DNA from: JAPEKQ01 sp964516845
GTDB lineage: Bacteria; Joyebacterota; Joyebacteria; Joyebacterales; Joyebacteraceae
Assembly: GCA_964516845.1 (NCBI GenBank)
Contig: CAZEXP010000005.1
Span: forward strand, 37,712 to 101,711
DNA length: 64,000 bases
Direction: 5' to 3'
The translations under genes were made by a program, and so were the position numbers. This document shows positions 8,699 through 15,781 of this stretch, in pieces (within the stretch, counting starts at the first letter, position 1; each line of letters starts with the position of its first letter). The notes beneath the pieces are model-generated. The model was not told the origin of the DNA and ran no database searches. It worked only from the letters and a program-made list of their open reading frames with translations.

Positions 8699-9838
8699 AT
8701 GCCGAAGCAGAGGGCCGTCGTTGCGATCGCGCGGAGCGCCGACTACGAACTTGCCGGGATACGCGCGGCGGTGACGATGGCCGTCGACGCGGTGGGCGGG
8801 ATGTCGAAGTACGTCCGGCCCGGTCAGAGGGTCCTCATCAAACCGAACCTTCTCTCCGCGAAGAGCCCCGAGCGAGCCATCACGACCCATCCGTCCGTTC
8901 TCGAGGCCATCATCGAACTCGTGCGGGGCGCGGGCGGTGAGCCGACGATCGGAGACAGCCCCGGGGGCGCGATCCGGGGTGTCGAGCGTGTCTGGATCAA
9001 CACGGGCATGCAGGAACTCTGTGAGCGGATGGACGTTCCGCTCGTGAGCTTCGAGGCCGCGGGCTCCGTGAGCCTCGCGGGAGCGGAGCGGGAGTACATG
9101 ATCGCGCGTACCGTCATCGAGGCGGACGTCGTCATCAACGTCCCCAAGCTCAAGACCCACATGCTCACGCTCTACACGGGCGCCATCAAGAACACGTTCG
9201 GGGCCGTCCCTGGATTCGGGAAGGCCCGTCTGCACAACCTCGCCGGACGCCCCGCCCCGTTCAGCCGGTTCCTCGTCGATGTCCATGCGCTGGTTCATCC
9301 GGCTCTCAATATCATGGACGGGGTCGTGGCGATGGAGGGGGACGGTCCGTCGGGCGGGAAGGCGAGATATGTGGGCGCCGTGATGGCGAGTTCCGACGCG
9401 GTCGCGATGGACACGGTGGCGGCCGGAATGCTCGGCATGGACGTGAAGCGCGTGCACATGATCCGCCTCGCGGCCGAACGGGGTCTGGGGACCGACGACT
9501 CCGAGGGGATCGATGTCGTGGGGGAGTCTCCGGACTCGTTCGACACGACCGGCTTCAAGCTTCCGGGCACGGGCATCCTCAACTACATTCCGGACCCGCT
9601 CGTGCGCGCGCTCAAGCCGCTCATCTGGATCCTTCCTGAGATGTCGAAGGAGTGGGGATGTGTGGGGGAACGTTGCGGACTCTGCGTGAGAAGCTGTCCG
9701 GTGAACGCCATCACGATGACCGACGACGGTCCCGTCGTCGATCGGAAGACGTGCGTCGAGTGTCTCTGCTGTCACGAGGTCTGTCCGCACCAGGCGGTAC
9801 GGATCAAGCTCTCGTGGCTGGCTGGCAAATTCGCCTGA
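8699..9838 (+). CDS. DUF362 protein with C-terminal double 4Fe-4S ferredoxin domain
   Basis: A 379-residue cytoplasmic protein. The N-terminal 300 residues form a DUF362 domain (VLIKPNLLSAKSPERAITTH, INVPKLKTH, GAIKNTFGAVPG). A bacterial ferredoxin domain follows with two CxxCxxCxxxCP-like clusters (CGLCVRSCPVNAI and CVECLCCHEVCPHQA). DUF362 proteins of this layout are common in anaerobes and presumed to be redox proteins, but no reaction is established for them. Of three possible ATG starts the one at 8699 has a GGGAG eight bases upstream. It sits between dprA and the acyltransferase; co-transcription with the latter is likely from the short gap. Confidence 0.87.
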   Translation: MPKQRAVVAIARSADYELAGIRAAVTMAVDAVGGMSKYVRPGQRVLIKPNLLSAKSPERAITTHPSVLEAIIELVRGAGGEPTIGDSPGGAIRGVERVWINTGMQELCERMDVPLVSFEAAGSVSLAGAEREYMIARTVIEADVVINVPKLKTHMLTLYTGAIKNTFGAVPGFGKARLHNLAGRPAPFSRFLVDVHALVHPALNIMDGVVAMEGDGPSGGKARYVGAVMASSDAVAMDTVAAGMLGMDVKRVHMIRLAAERGLGTDDSEGIDVVGESPDSFDTTGFKLPGTGILNYIPDPLVRALKPLIWILPEMSKEWGCVGERCGLCVRSCPVNAITMTDDGPVVDRKTCVECLCCHEVCPHQAVRIKLSWLAGKFA

Positions 9839-9857
9839 GCGAACAGGGGAGTCGGCA

Positions 9858-10769
9858 GTGGCGCGAGAGCGGAAGACCACCATGTCGCACCGGCTTGAGT
9901 ACGCCGCCGTCCGTGCGTTCCAGGGCTTGATCTGCGCCCTGCCCGCGGATGCGGCGCGCGAACTTGGAGCGGCATTCGGTGGGTTCGCATGGTCGCCGCT
10001 TGGCATCCGTCGGCGTGTCGTGCTCGAGCAGATCGAACGCGCGCTGGGTCCCGGTATCGCCCCGGAGGAACTGAACCGGATCGCCCGCGAGTCCTTTCGC
10101 AATTTCGGTCGGATGACCTTCGAATACGCGCGGTTCTCGCGATTGACGCCCGCGGACATCGAGCGCACCGTCTCGGTAACGGGGCGGGAGCATCTCGACG
10201 CTGCGCTCGAGGCCGGCAAGGGCGCCATCATCCCCTCGGGCCATTTCGGGAACTGGGAGTACTACGCCACGATCGCGGTGATGGGCTACCCCATCACGTT
10301 CCTCGTCGGTGAGCAGCACAACCTCCTCGTCGACGGGGTCATGAACCGGCTGAGGGCGCGGTTCGGGGGCGAGATCGTGCCGATGACGGGCAGCCTTCGG
10401 GGGATCTTCCGAGCCCTGCAGTCGAACCGGCTCGTGTTGTGGCTCTCGGATCAGGACGCCGGCAAGCGGGGTGTGTTCGTCGATTTCCTCGGCCGGCCCG
10501 CCTCGACGCCGTATGGCGCCGGCCGGTTCGCCGAGTCGACCGGCGCGCCGCTCCTTCCGGCGATGATCGTGCGTCACGACGGGGGAAGGCACGAGATCGT
10601 CGTCAGCCCGCCGGTGTCGGTCCCGGACCCGGGTCTTGAGTCGGACGAGCGTGTCCGGCTACTGACACAGGGCTACACGGACGTATTCGAGCAGTTCATC
10701 AGACGACATCCCGAGCAGTACTTCTGGATGCACAGGCGCTGGAAGACGCGCCCTTCCGCGGAGGTATAG
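9858..10769 (+). CDS. LpxL/HtrB-type lysophospholipid or lipid A acyltransferase
   Basis: A 303-residue member of the LpxL/LpxM acyltransferase superfamily, which adds secondary acyl chains to lipid A at the inner membrane. The catalytic H(X)4E motif is visible in PSGHFGNWEYY. A basic region around WMHRRWKTRP closes the protein, as in LpxL homologues. The GTG start at 9858 has AGGGGAG upstream at good spacing; the internal ATG at 9882 is a weaker alternative. Lipid A acylation is the likely role given the heptose genes nearby, but ornithine-lipid or phosphatidylinositol-mannoside acylation is possible in this family. Confidence 0.85.
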   Translation: MARERKTTMSHRLEYAAVRAFQGLICALPADAARELGAAFGGFAWSPLGIRRRVVLEQIERALGPGIAPEELNRIARESFRNFGRMTFEYARFSRLTPADIERTVSVTGREHLDAALEAGKGAIIPSGHFGNWEYYATIAVMGYPITFLVGEQHNLLVDGVMNRLRARFGGEIVPMTGSLRGIFRALQSNRLVLWLSDQDAGKRGVFVDFLGRPASTPYGAGRFAESTGAPLLPAMIVRHDGGRHEIVVSPPVSVPDPGLESDERVRLLTQGYTDVFEQFIRRHPEQYFWMHRRWKTRPSAEV

Positions 10770-10847
10770 ACAGTCGTTGCCGACGCCCAGGCGCCCGCAG
10801 GCACCGTGCGGCGGGCGAGGGTCGAAACCGCGCGCACGCGAACAGAA

Positions 10848-10878
10848 AACGGGGGAACCGCCTGGCGGTTCCCCCGTT
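10848..10878 (-). terminator. 15-bp hairpin terminator for the minus-strand barrel gene
   Basis: Arms 10848-10862 and 10864-10878 are perfect reverse complements. Read on the minus strand, the hairpin is followed at once by TTTT, which suits an intrinsic terminator for the barrel gene. It may also stop + strand transcripts from the acyltransferase, though no T-run follows on that side. The two genes converge here. Confidence 0.8.
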
Positions 10879-10917
10879 CAGTCTGTCTGCTGCGGTCGGG
10901 CCGAAGCCCGATGAGTG

Positions 10918-11799
10918 CTACATGTTGCTCCAACCGAGCCAGAGGCCAACGCCCCACTCGGAGGTCACGTTCTGACCCATGAGGACGTAGTGGATGTCGA
11001 AACCGACGTCCATGCCGTTGTCCATCAGGTAGACGACGCCCGGGTTCAGCGAGACCATGTTCATCGCGCTGTCCTCGATCGTCTCGCCATCGAACTCGTC
11101 TTCGCTGCCGAAGAAGCCGTCCACTGCGACCTTGAGGTCAAGCATGTCGCTCATCGGGTAGCGGTAGCAGGCGAGGAAGTGGATCTCGGAACCGCACTTG
11201 TACTCGGCCGTCTCACGCACGTACACGTCGACGTCCTGCGCGCCGAACATCCGGTAGCCGGCCTGAACGCCGAACATACCAGGACCGGCCGGCATGCCGA
11301 GCATGACAGCGGCGTCAAAGTCGGTCGTGCCACTGCCGGTCGGGCCGTTGTCCTCGTCGCCCTCATCGTCGCCGGTCGGGAGCTTGACGCCCAGGCGGGC
11401 GCTCATCATGGGCTCGGGCAGGAACATGTACTTGGCCGTGATCCACGTGTCGCCGAGACCCGAGGCGTCGTAGTCGCCCTCAACATAGATATCGGTAGTG
11501 CTGTTCATCCAGAAGACCGGCTGGACGCCGACCTCGAGCTGGTCCATGACGCTGTAGTACAGGTTGATCGGGATGCCCATGGTCGTCATGGCCATGTCAC
11601 CCTCGAAGTCCTGCTTCTCGCCCTCTTCGTCGTACCAGCCATTGGCCGAGAGGTAGATGATGCCGCCGGTGACACCGAAGGTACCGGCATCATGCGTCAT
11701 CACCGAGTCGTTCGTGTACAGCCTGTCCCACGCGCCGGCGTTGACAGCCATAGCCAGCACCAATGTCACGAGCATGATCGAAAGTACGCTGCGTCTCAT
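10918..11799 (-). CDS. outer-membrane beta-barrel protein, function unknown
   Basis: A 293-residue protein with a clear signal peptide (basic MRRS, a hydrophobic stretch to about residue 20, and an AGA-type cleavage site). The rest is a series of alternating amphipathic strands with many Gly, Asp and aromatic residues, typical of an outer-membrane barrel. An acidic loop (PTGDDEGDEDNGPTG) sits mid-protein. The spacing of strands and the TGDD-like loop recall the Phenol_MetA_deg/transporter superfamily, but this is only a resemblance. The gene is monocistronic, with GGGGG before the ATG and a strong terminator after the stop. Substrate unknown. Confidence 0.7.
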   Translation of the reverse strand: MRRSVLSIMLVTLVLAMAVNAGAWDRLYTNDSVMTHDAGTFGVTGGIIYLSANGWYDEEGEKQDFEGDMAMTTMGIPINLYYSVMDQLEVGVQPVFWMNSTTDIYVEGDYDASGLGDTWITAKYMFLPEPMMSARLGVKLPTGDDEGDEDNGPTGSGTTDFDAAVMLGMPAGPGMFGVQAGYRMFGAQDVDVYVRETAEYKCGSEIHFLACYRYPMSDMLDLKVAVDGFFGSEDEFDGETIEDSAMNMVSLNPGVVYLMDNGMDVGFDIHYVLMGQNVTSEWGVGLWLGWSNM

Positions 11800-12076
11800 T
11801 ACTTAACCCCCTGATTGAACCCTGCGCTTTGACTCCGCCAACATTACCAACACTCTCGAACTTCCCTGGTTTCCCAGCTGGTTCTCCGTGCCTTTGTACC
11901 TCCCTCCGGATTCATGGGTGCCCCTTCGGGACATCCAGTGGACCGTAGAAAGCCTTTCATGTTCAGTCCGACCGCCCGTCCAGCCTCCGGGTTTCGGCCA
12001 GGTCGGAATCCGACCGAGCCTCGGAGAGGCCGCGCGTATCCTTCTCTCCAGTCCTCCCTGCCTAACGGGGCAGAGT
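11800..12076. other. non-coding gap between two minus-strand genes
   Basis: About 277 nt without a credible gene. It holds a short palindrome at 12001-12015 (GGTCGG, AAT, CCGACC... six-base arms) just beyond the DUF3467 stop, which may help end that transcript. No promoter matching the window's consensus was found on the minus strand for the barrel gene, although one is expected here. Confidence 0.5.
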
Positions 12077-12367
12077 CTACTGGAAGCCTATCTGCTTGTC
12101 CGTCTGCTCCTTGCCGACAGCCTGGATCTCGCCGTGTTTGGCCTCGTACTTCTGGATGTTGCCCGCGAGGGCCTGTGCGAAGGCCTTCACGTTCTGCGGG
12201 GCCATCACGATCCTCGCGTGGACCCGGCTCTTCTTGGTCCCCGGGAGTACCCGGATGAAGTCGACCACGAACTCCGCAGGGGAGTGGGTGATCACGGCGA
12301 AGTTGGCGTATACGCCCTCCGCCTCCTCATCACGGAGCTCGATGTTGATCTTCTTCTGCTCGGCCAC
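12077..12367 (-). CDS. DUF3467 domain protein
   Basis: A 96-residue protein that matches the DUF3467 pattern from end to end: an acidic start (INIELRDEEAEGVYANFAVI), a central SPAEFVVDFIRVLPGTKKS, and ARIVMAPQNVKAFAQALAGN. The family is widespread and small, with no established function. The minus-strand GTG at 12367 has GGAGAGG eight bases upstream and a good promoter (12426-12454) further up. A longer in-frame extension to 12679 is Arg/Ser-rich, crosses that promoter and is rejected. It is transcribed divergently from the triple-repeat gene. Confidence 0.85.
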   Translation of the reverse strand: MAEQKKINIELRDEEAEGVYANFAVITHSPAEFVVDFIRVLPGTKKSRVHARIVMAPQNVKAFAQALAGNIQKYEAKHGEIQAVGKEQTDKQIGFQ

Positions 12368-12425
12368 TGGCTGCGCCTCTCCGTCTGCCGCCAGCCGGGC
12401 GGCCGTTGAACCATCGGTTTGCGCT

Positions 12426-12454
12426 AAGATAGGAGTGGCGTGGAGGGGTGTCAA
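12426..12454 (-). promoter_or_regulatory. sigma70-like promoter for the DUF3467 gene
   Basis: On the minus strand, TTGACA (12449-12454), 17 nt, TATCTT (12426-12431). This gives a leader of about 50 nt before the GTG at 12367. The two hexamers are identical to the first promoter facing the opposite gene. Confidence 0.75.
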
Positions 12455-12670
12455 GCCCTTTTTGGGTGGGCCGTTAGCAAGCTCCGTGCCACCGGAATGA
12501 GAGACGATTCGGAATGCGGCGTGCCGCGCGACCGTTCCGCGAGGGTTTCGCTGCCGGCCGCGGGAAGACGACGCGCGCCGAGTCACCCGATGGCGGGCGG
12601 GCGAGTACACCGTCTGCCACGATGAGCAAGCGCGGAAAGTGACGGCTGTGACCTTTAGCGAACATTCCTC

Positions 12671-12739
12671 TTGACACATTTTGGAGGAAGTGATATCTTG
12701 ACCATGGTGATTGACACGTGTAATAATCTGTGCTAATGG
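12671..12739 (+). promoter_or_regulatory. cluster of overlapping promoters before the triple-repeat gene
   Basis: Three overlapping matches, each with a 17-nt spacer: TTGACA 12671-12676 / TATCTT 12694-12699; TTGACC 12698-12703 / TAATAA 12721-12726; TTGACA 12711-12716 / TAATGG 12734-12739. The first two are the strongest. The stretch is visibly AT-rich compared with its surroundings. The rest of the 437-nt divergent gap (12368-12804) shows nothing else besides the DUF3467 promoter. Confidence 0.7.
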
Positions 12740-12804
12740 ACAACGAGCTACACCCTGCGATCCAACAGCTTTGTCAGTTGTCCGGACTGTAGACTGGAGG
12801 GGCT

Positions 12805-13662
12805 ATGGTTGCGGAACTGAACAGGCTGGACGCGAGAACCGTCGCGCCCGACCTCGAACGCGAAGAGATAGTCCAGACGTATGAGGACGTCTCAACGAAG
12901 CGGCGTAGGCGGTTTCCGAACAACTTCTTCGAAGGGGCCACGGGCAAACAGCGCGCCGGCACCATCACGCGCTACCTTCTCGAGGACAAGCTTGAGATCG
13001 CGGTCGAGGACATTCCTCGCGCCATCCACAAGAAGCTCTTCTATGACAACGGGCTGACCTGGATGCTGGGCAGCTGCTTCGACTGGTCGCCGTACAAGGC
13101 GATCGACAATGCGTATCCAGGTCGATTCCACAAGTGGCAGTTCAATGTCAAGGGCATGTGGCAGGGACCGGACCGGTTCAAGCTCGCGGCCGAGGCGACG
13201 CGCTGGATGATCGAGGAGAAGGAAGGCTGCTCGGTCGAAGAGATCCCGCAGCGTATCTCGGCAACGACCTTCGGGAAGTACAACCTGCGAGGGATGCTCT
13301 CGGTGTGCTTCCGCGGTTCGTTCTTCCGGGCCATCGAGAATGCCTACCCCGGTCGGTTCTACCCGTGGGAATTCAGGAACGTTCCGAAGAATTTCTGGCA
13401 GGGTGCGAAAGGGCTGGAGAACGCTCGCAGGGCCACGCGCTGGCTCGTCGAGGACAGGCTGGGCGTGCCGCGGGATCGCGTCTTCCAGGACGTGACGTAC
13501 CATCTGTTCAGGGAGTACGGGCTCGGCGGGATGCTGACGGGCTGCTTCAAGGGGTCATCCATCCAGGCGCTCCACAATGGCTACCCGGACCTCATCGTGC
13601 CGGAGCATCCGAAGCGCAAACCGCGCCGCAGACGCAAGATCGAACCTGTCAAACTGACTTGA
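12805..13662 (+). CDS. protein with three tandem DUF4046-like repeats
   Basis: A 285-residue protein built of three copies of a repeat of about 72 residues. Each copy opens with a phrase like FFEGA, MWQGP or FWQGA, continues through a helix (ATRWMIEEKEG in copy 2, ATRWLVEDRLG in copy 3) and a GLTWMLGSCF / NLRGMLSVCF / GLGGMLTGCF segment, and ends AxxNAYPGRF-xxWxF or NGYPDLI. The end is Lys/Arg-rich (KRKPRRRRK), which suggests nucleic-acid binding. The repeat resembles DUF4046-type units I know from Firmicutes; this is from memory and unconfirmed. A GGAGGGG precedes the ATG. Strong promoters stand upstream and a row of hairpins downstream. Function unknown. Confidence 0.75.
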   Translation: MVAELNRLDARTVAPDLEREEIVQTYEDVSTKRRRRFPNNFFEGATGKQRAGTITRYLLEDKLEIAVEDIPRAIHKKLFYDNGLTWMLGSCFDWSPYKAIDNAYPGRFHKWQFNVKGMWQGPDRFKLAAEATRWMIEEKEGCSVEEIPQRISATTFGKYNLRGMLSVCFRGSFFRAIENAYPGRFYPWEFRNVPKNFWQGAKGLENARRATRWLVEDRLGVPRDRVFQDVTYHLFREYGLGGMLTGCFKGSSIQALHNGYPDLIVPEHPKRKPRRRRKIEPVKLT

Positions 13663-13672
13663 TCCGGCAGCC

Positions 13673-13857
13673 GCCGATTCGAGCTGGCTCGAATCGGCCA
13701 AGCTGACGCGCTTGCGCGTCAGCCAGCCGCTGACGTAGAACCAAGCATGCTGAACCGGCTCCGCCGGTTCAGCCCTCGCCGGACGGGAGTGATGGCGAGA
13801 CAGACCAATCCGAATACGGCAAGCAACGGACGGCCGTCCCGAATGGGGCGGCCGTCC
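13673..13857 (+). repeat. row of four perfect hairpins downstream of the triple-repeat gene
   Basis: Arms are 13673-13683 / 13688-13698 (11 bp), 13702-13711 / 13714-13723 (10 bp), 13749-13759 / 13763-13773 (11 bp) and 13828-13840 / 13845-13857 (13 bp with one G-T pair, loop GAAT). The last abuts the next promoter and is the most terminator-like. Together with the promoter at 13858 they fill the 302-nt gap before the heptose kinase gene. Confidence 0.7.
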
Positions 13858-13886
13858 TTGACTTGCGGGGGACACTGCAATAGCAT
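13858..13886 (+). promoter_or_regulatory. sigma70-like promoter for the heptose operon
   Basis: TTGACT (13858-13863), 17 nt, TAGCAT (13881-13886). It begins directly after the fourth hairpin and gives a leader of about 70 nt. Confidence 0.7.
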
Positions 13887-13964
13887 CGCCGTGCCGTGTG
13901 GTTGCCGGAGACGTGCGTCCGGGGCGGCATCTGACATGGTGGACGCCATCGGAAAGGAGACCCC

Positions 13965-14978
13965 GTGGGTTCGAGCAGGATCGAGATGGGCAGACTGAAC
14001 GAGCTTCTCGGTGGTTTCGGCGACCGACGCGTTGCGATCCTGGGCGACGCGATGCTGGATCGCTACATATGGGGTGAGGTCAACAGGATCTCGCCCGAGG
14101 CTCCGGTCCCGGTCGTCGAGGTGCGCGACGAGACCATCCGGTTCGGCGGCGCGGCGAATGTGGCGGAGAACGTCGCAGCGCTGGGCGCGACAGCGGATGT
14201 CATCGGTGTGGTCGGGGACGATGATCACGGCAGAGACCTCATGGGCCGTCTGGGGGCGCGCGGGGTCGGCGTCGGGCACCTTCTGACGGTCGACGGTCGA
14301 CCGACGACCACTAAGACCCGGATCATCGCGCATAACCAGCAGATCGTGCGCGCCGACCGGGAGCATGCTCACGCGCTGGCCGAGGCGGCGGAGGACTCGC
14401 TCATCAAGTCGCTTCGCGAGGTCGTGCCGGTGTCGGACGTGCTCATCATCTCGGATTACGGGAAGGGAGTCGTCAGCGAGCGGACGCTCGAGGCGGCGCT
14501 CGGTGCTGCGCGAGACGGGGAGACGAAGGTCTGCGTCGACCCGAAGGAATCACACTTCTCCCGATACCTTGGAGTGACCGCGATCACGCCGAACCTCAAG
14601 GAGGCGGCGGGCGCCGTGGGATACGCGATGAGCAGCGATGACGATCTGCTCCGCGGGGGCTGGGAACTGCGCGAGCGACTGGACGCGGAGTGTGTCATCG
14701 TCACGCGCGGTGAACATGGCATGTCGCTGTTCATGCGGGGCGGCGAGTACGCGTACCTGCCGACGGTGGCTCGAGAGGTCTTCGATGTCACCGGCGCCGG
14801 CGATACGGTCGTCAGCGTTCTCGGCGTGGCGCTCGCGGCCGGTGCCTCGATGGTTGAGGCCGCGATGATCGCGAACCACGCTGCCGGTATCGTCATCCGG
14901 GAGATCGGCACGGCGTCGATCACCGTTGACGAGATCCGTTGTTCATTCGAAGAACTCGAGGAGGTCGCCGGTGGGTAG
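13965..14978 (+). CDS. rfaE1: D-glycero-beta-D-manno-heptose-7-phosphate kinase
   Basis: Phosphorylates heptose 7-phosphate at C1 in ADP-heptose synthesis for LPS core. The 337-residue PfkB/ribokinase-fold protein shows VAILGDAMLDRYIWGEVNRI, SPEAPVPVVEV, FGGAANVAENVAALG, the DYGKGV segment and the catalytic anion hole FDVTGAGDTV. It equals the N-terminal half of E. coli HldE. The GTG at 13965 has AAAGGAG upstream; the ATG seven codons later is possible. It overlaps the adenylyltransferase gene by 8 nt, so the two activities are made as separate, probably coupled polypeptides. Confidence 0.93.
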   Translation: MGSSRIEMGRLNELLGGFGDRRVAILGDAMLDRYIWGEVNRISPEAPVPVVEVRDETIRFGGAANVAENVAALGATADVIGVVGDDDHGRDLMGRLGARGVGVGHLLTVDGRPTTTKTRIIAHNQQIVRADREHAHALAEAAEDSLIKSLREVVPVSDVLIISDYGKGVVSERTLEAALGAARDGETKVCVDPKESHFSRYLGVTAITPNLKEAAGAVGYAMSSDDDLLRGGWELRERLDAECVIVTRGEHGMSLFMRGGEYAYLPTVAREVFDVTGAGDTVVSVLGVALAAGASMVEAAMIANHAAGIVIREIGTASITVDEIRCSFEELEEVAGG

Positions 14979-15462
14979 AGTGGTGTCGCGGGAAGAACTG
15001 TCGGCGGCGTGCGAGTCGGCGCGGCAGGCCGGCCGAACGGTCGTCTTCTCGAACGGGTGCTTCGACATCCTCCACCATGGGCACGTTGACTACCTCGCCA
15101 GGGCGAAGGCGCTTGGAGATATTCTCGTCGTCGGTGTCAACACGGACGACTCGGTCCGCCGCCTCAAGGGACCAAGGCGCCCTATCGTCCCTGAGGACGA
15201 CAGGGCGGCCGTCGTAGCCGCGCTCGGGGTCGTCGACTACGTGTGTCTTTTTCCTGAAGATACTCCCTACGAACTCATCGTAAGCATCACCCCTCACGTT
15301 CTCGTCAAGGGTGCCGGTTACTCCCGGGACACCATCGTTGGCGCGGACGTGGTCGAGGAAGCAGGTGGGCGGGTCGTGGCGATGGAGGCGCTTGAGGGCC
15401 ACTCAACCCGCGGGATCGTCGCCCGTATTCACTCGCTCGGGGAGGATCGTCCGGAGGACTGA
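14971..15462 (+). CDS. rfaE2: D-glycero-beta-D-manno-heptose 1-phosphate adenylyltransferase
   Basis: Transfers AMP to heptose 1-phosphate, the other half of HldE chemistry. The 163-residue nucleotidyltransferase shows the signature VFSNGCFDILHHGHVDYL (HxGH), GVNTDDSVRRLKGPRRPIV and, near the end, VKGAGYSRDTIVGADVV. The GTG at 14971 overlaps the kinase gene and has GAGGAGG seven bases upstream, which decides the start over an upstream ATG with no homology. Together with the kinase and the LpxL-like gene it argues for a heptose-containing LPS. GmhA and GmhB are not in the window. Confidence 0.93.
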   Translation: MGRVVSREELSAACESARQAGRTVVFSNGCFDILHHGHVDYLARAKALGDILVVGVNTDDSVRRLKGPRRPIVPEDDRAAVVAALGVVDYVCLFPEDTPYELIVSITPHVLVKGAGYSRDTIVGADVVEEAGGRVVAMEALEGHSTRGIVARIHSLGEDRPED

Positions 15463-15524
15463 CCGACTGCCCGCCGTTCGGGCGCGTTCAGGCGCCCTGA
15501 GGGTACGGAATGTTCCTTTGAGGG

Positions 15525-15553
15525 TGGACTCAGTTGAGGCGTTGGCGTATACT
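15525..15553 (+). promoter_or_regulatory. promoter of the structured-leader operon
   Basis: TGGACT (15525-15530), 17 nt, TATACT (15548-15553). The -10 box is nearly perfect; the -35 is weaker than elsewhere in the window. The predicted start near 15560 falls five bases before the first helix of the structured leader. Confidence 0.55.
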
Positions 15554-15559
15554 CGCAGT

Positions 15560-15781
15560 CTTGTTTGCTTCGGGCCATCGGTCCGTGGCATGCGGTCGGC
15601 GGACCGGCCTGCCGGATGAACGACGGGCGTGCTCGCTGGCCTCTTTGATGACCTGGATCCCCCAGACAAGTGCGCTCCCCCGGGAGCGAGGCTGATGGGG
15701 GATTCGTGTGCGATGGCCGGGTGCGTCGCGGCCTTGTGGTGACGCAACGAAGCAACCTCGGCAACACCTGAGGGAGGATGA
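15560..15781 (+). ncRNA. structured 5' leader RNA of unknown class (riboswitch-like or sRNA)
   Basis: The region from the predicted transcription start to the ATG at 15782 folds by eye into a closed multi-helix structure. P1 is 15565-15572 with 15748-15755 (8 bp). P2 is 15573-15580 with 15711-15718 (8 bp), stacked directly on P1 on the 5' side. A 3'-side hairpin pairs 15722-15727 with 15741-15746. Inside P2 are 15581-15585 with 15600-15604, 15657-15663 with 15697-15703, and 15673-15679 with 15682-15688. No coding frame is credible. Conserved words of TPP, cobalamin, glycine, SAM, c-di-GMP or 4.5S RNA were not found. A ribosome-binding GGGAGG (15772-15777) follows P1. Confidence 0.6.

Noticed and set aside
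7622..10231. 869-codon open frame on the minus strand
   Set aside because: It spans antisense to dprA, the DUF362 gene and part of the acyltransferase. All three have clear domains, and no domain is recognisable in the antisense product.
10785..10850. T-loop-like sequence GGGTCGAAACC suggesting a tRNA
   Set aside because: The flanking bases do not form a T-stem, acceptor stem or anticodon arm, and no CCA-proximal pairing is seen.
11888..12409. Frames on the + strand across the barrel/DUF3467 region
   Set aside because: They are antisense to the DUF3467 gene, which has its own promoter, ribosome-binding site and family match.
15560..15781. 6S RNA, TPP, cobalamin or fluoride riboswitch as identity of the structured leader
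   Set aside because: The 5' strand has no bubble between the first two helices, as 6S would need, and the conserved words of the riboswitch classes are missing or in the wrong place. It is left as unassigned.
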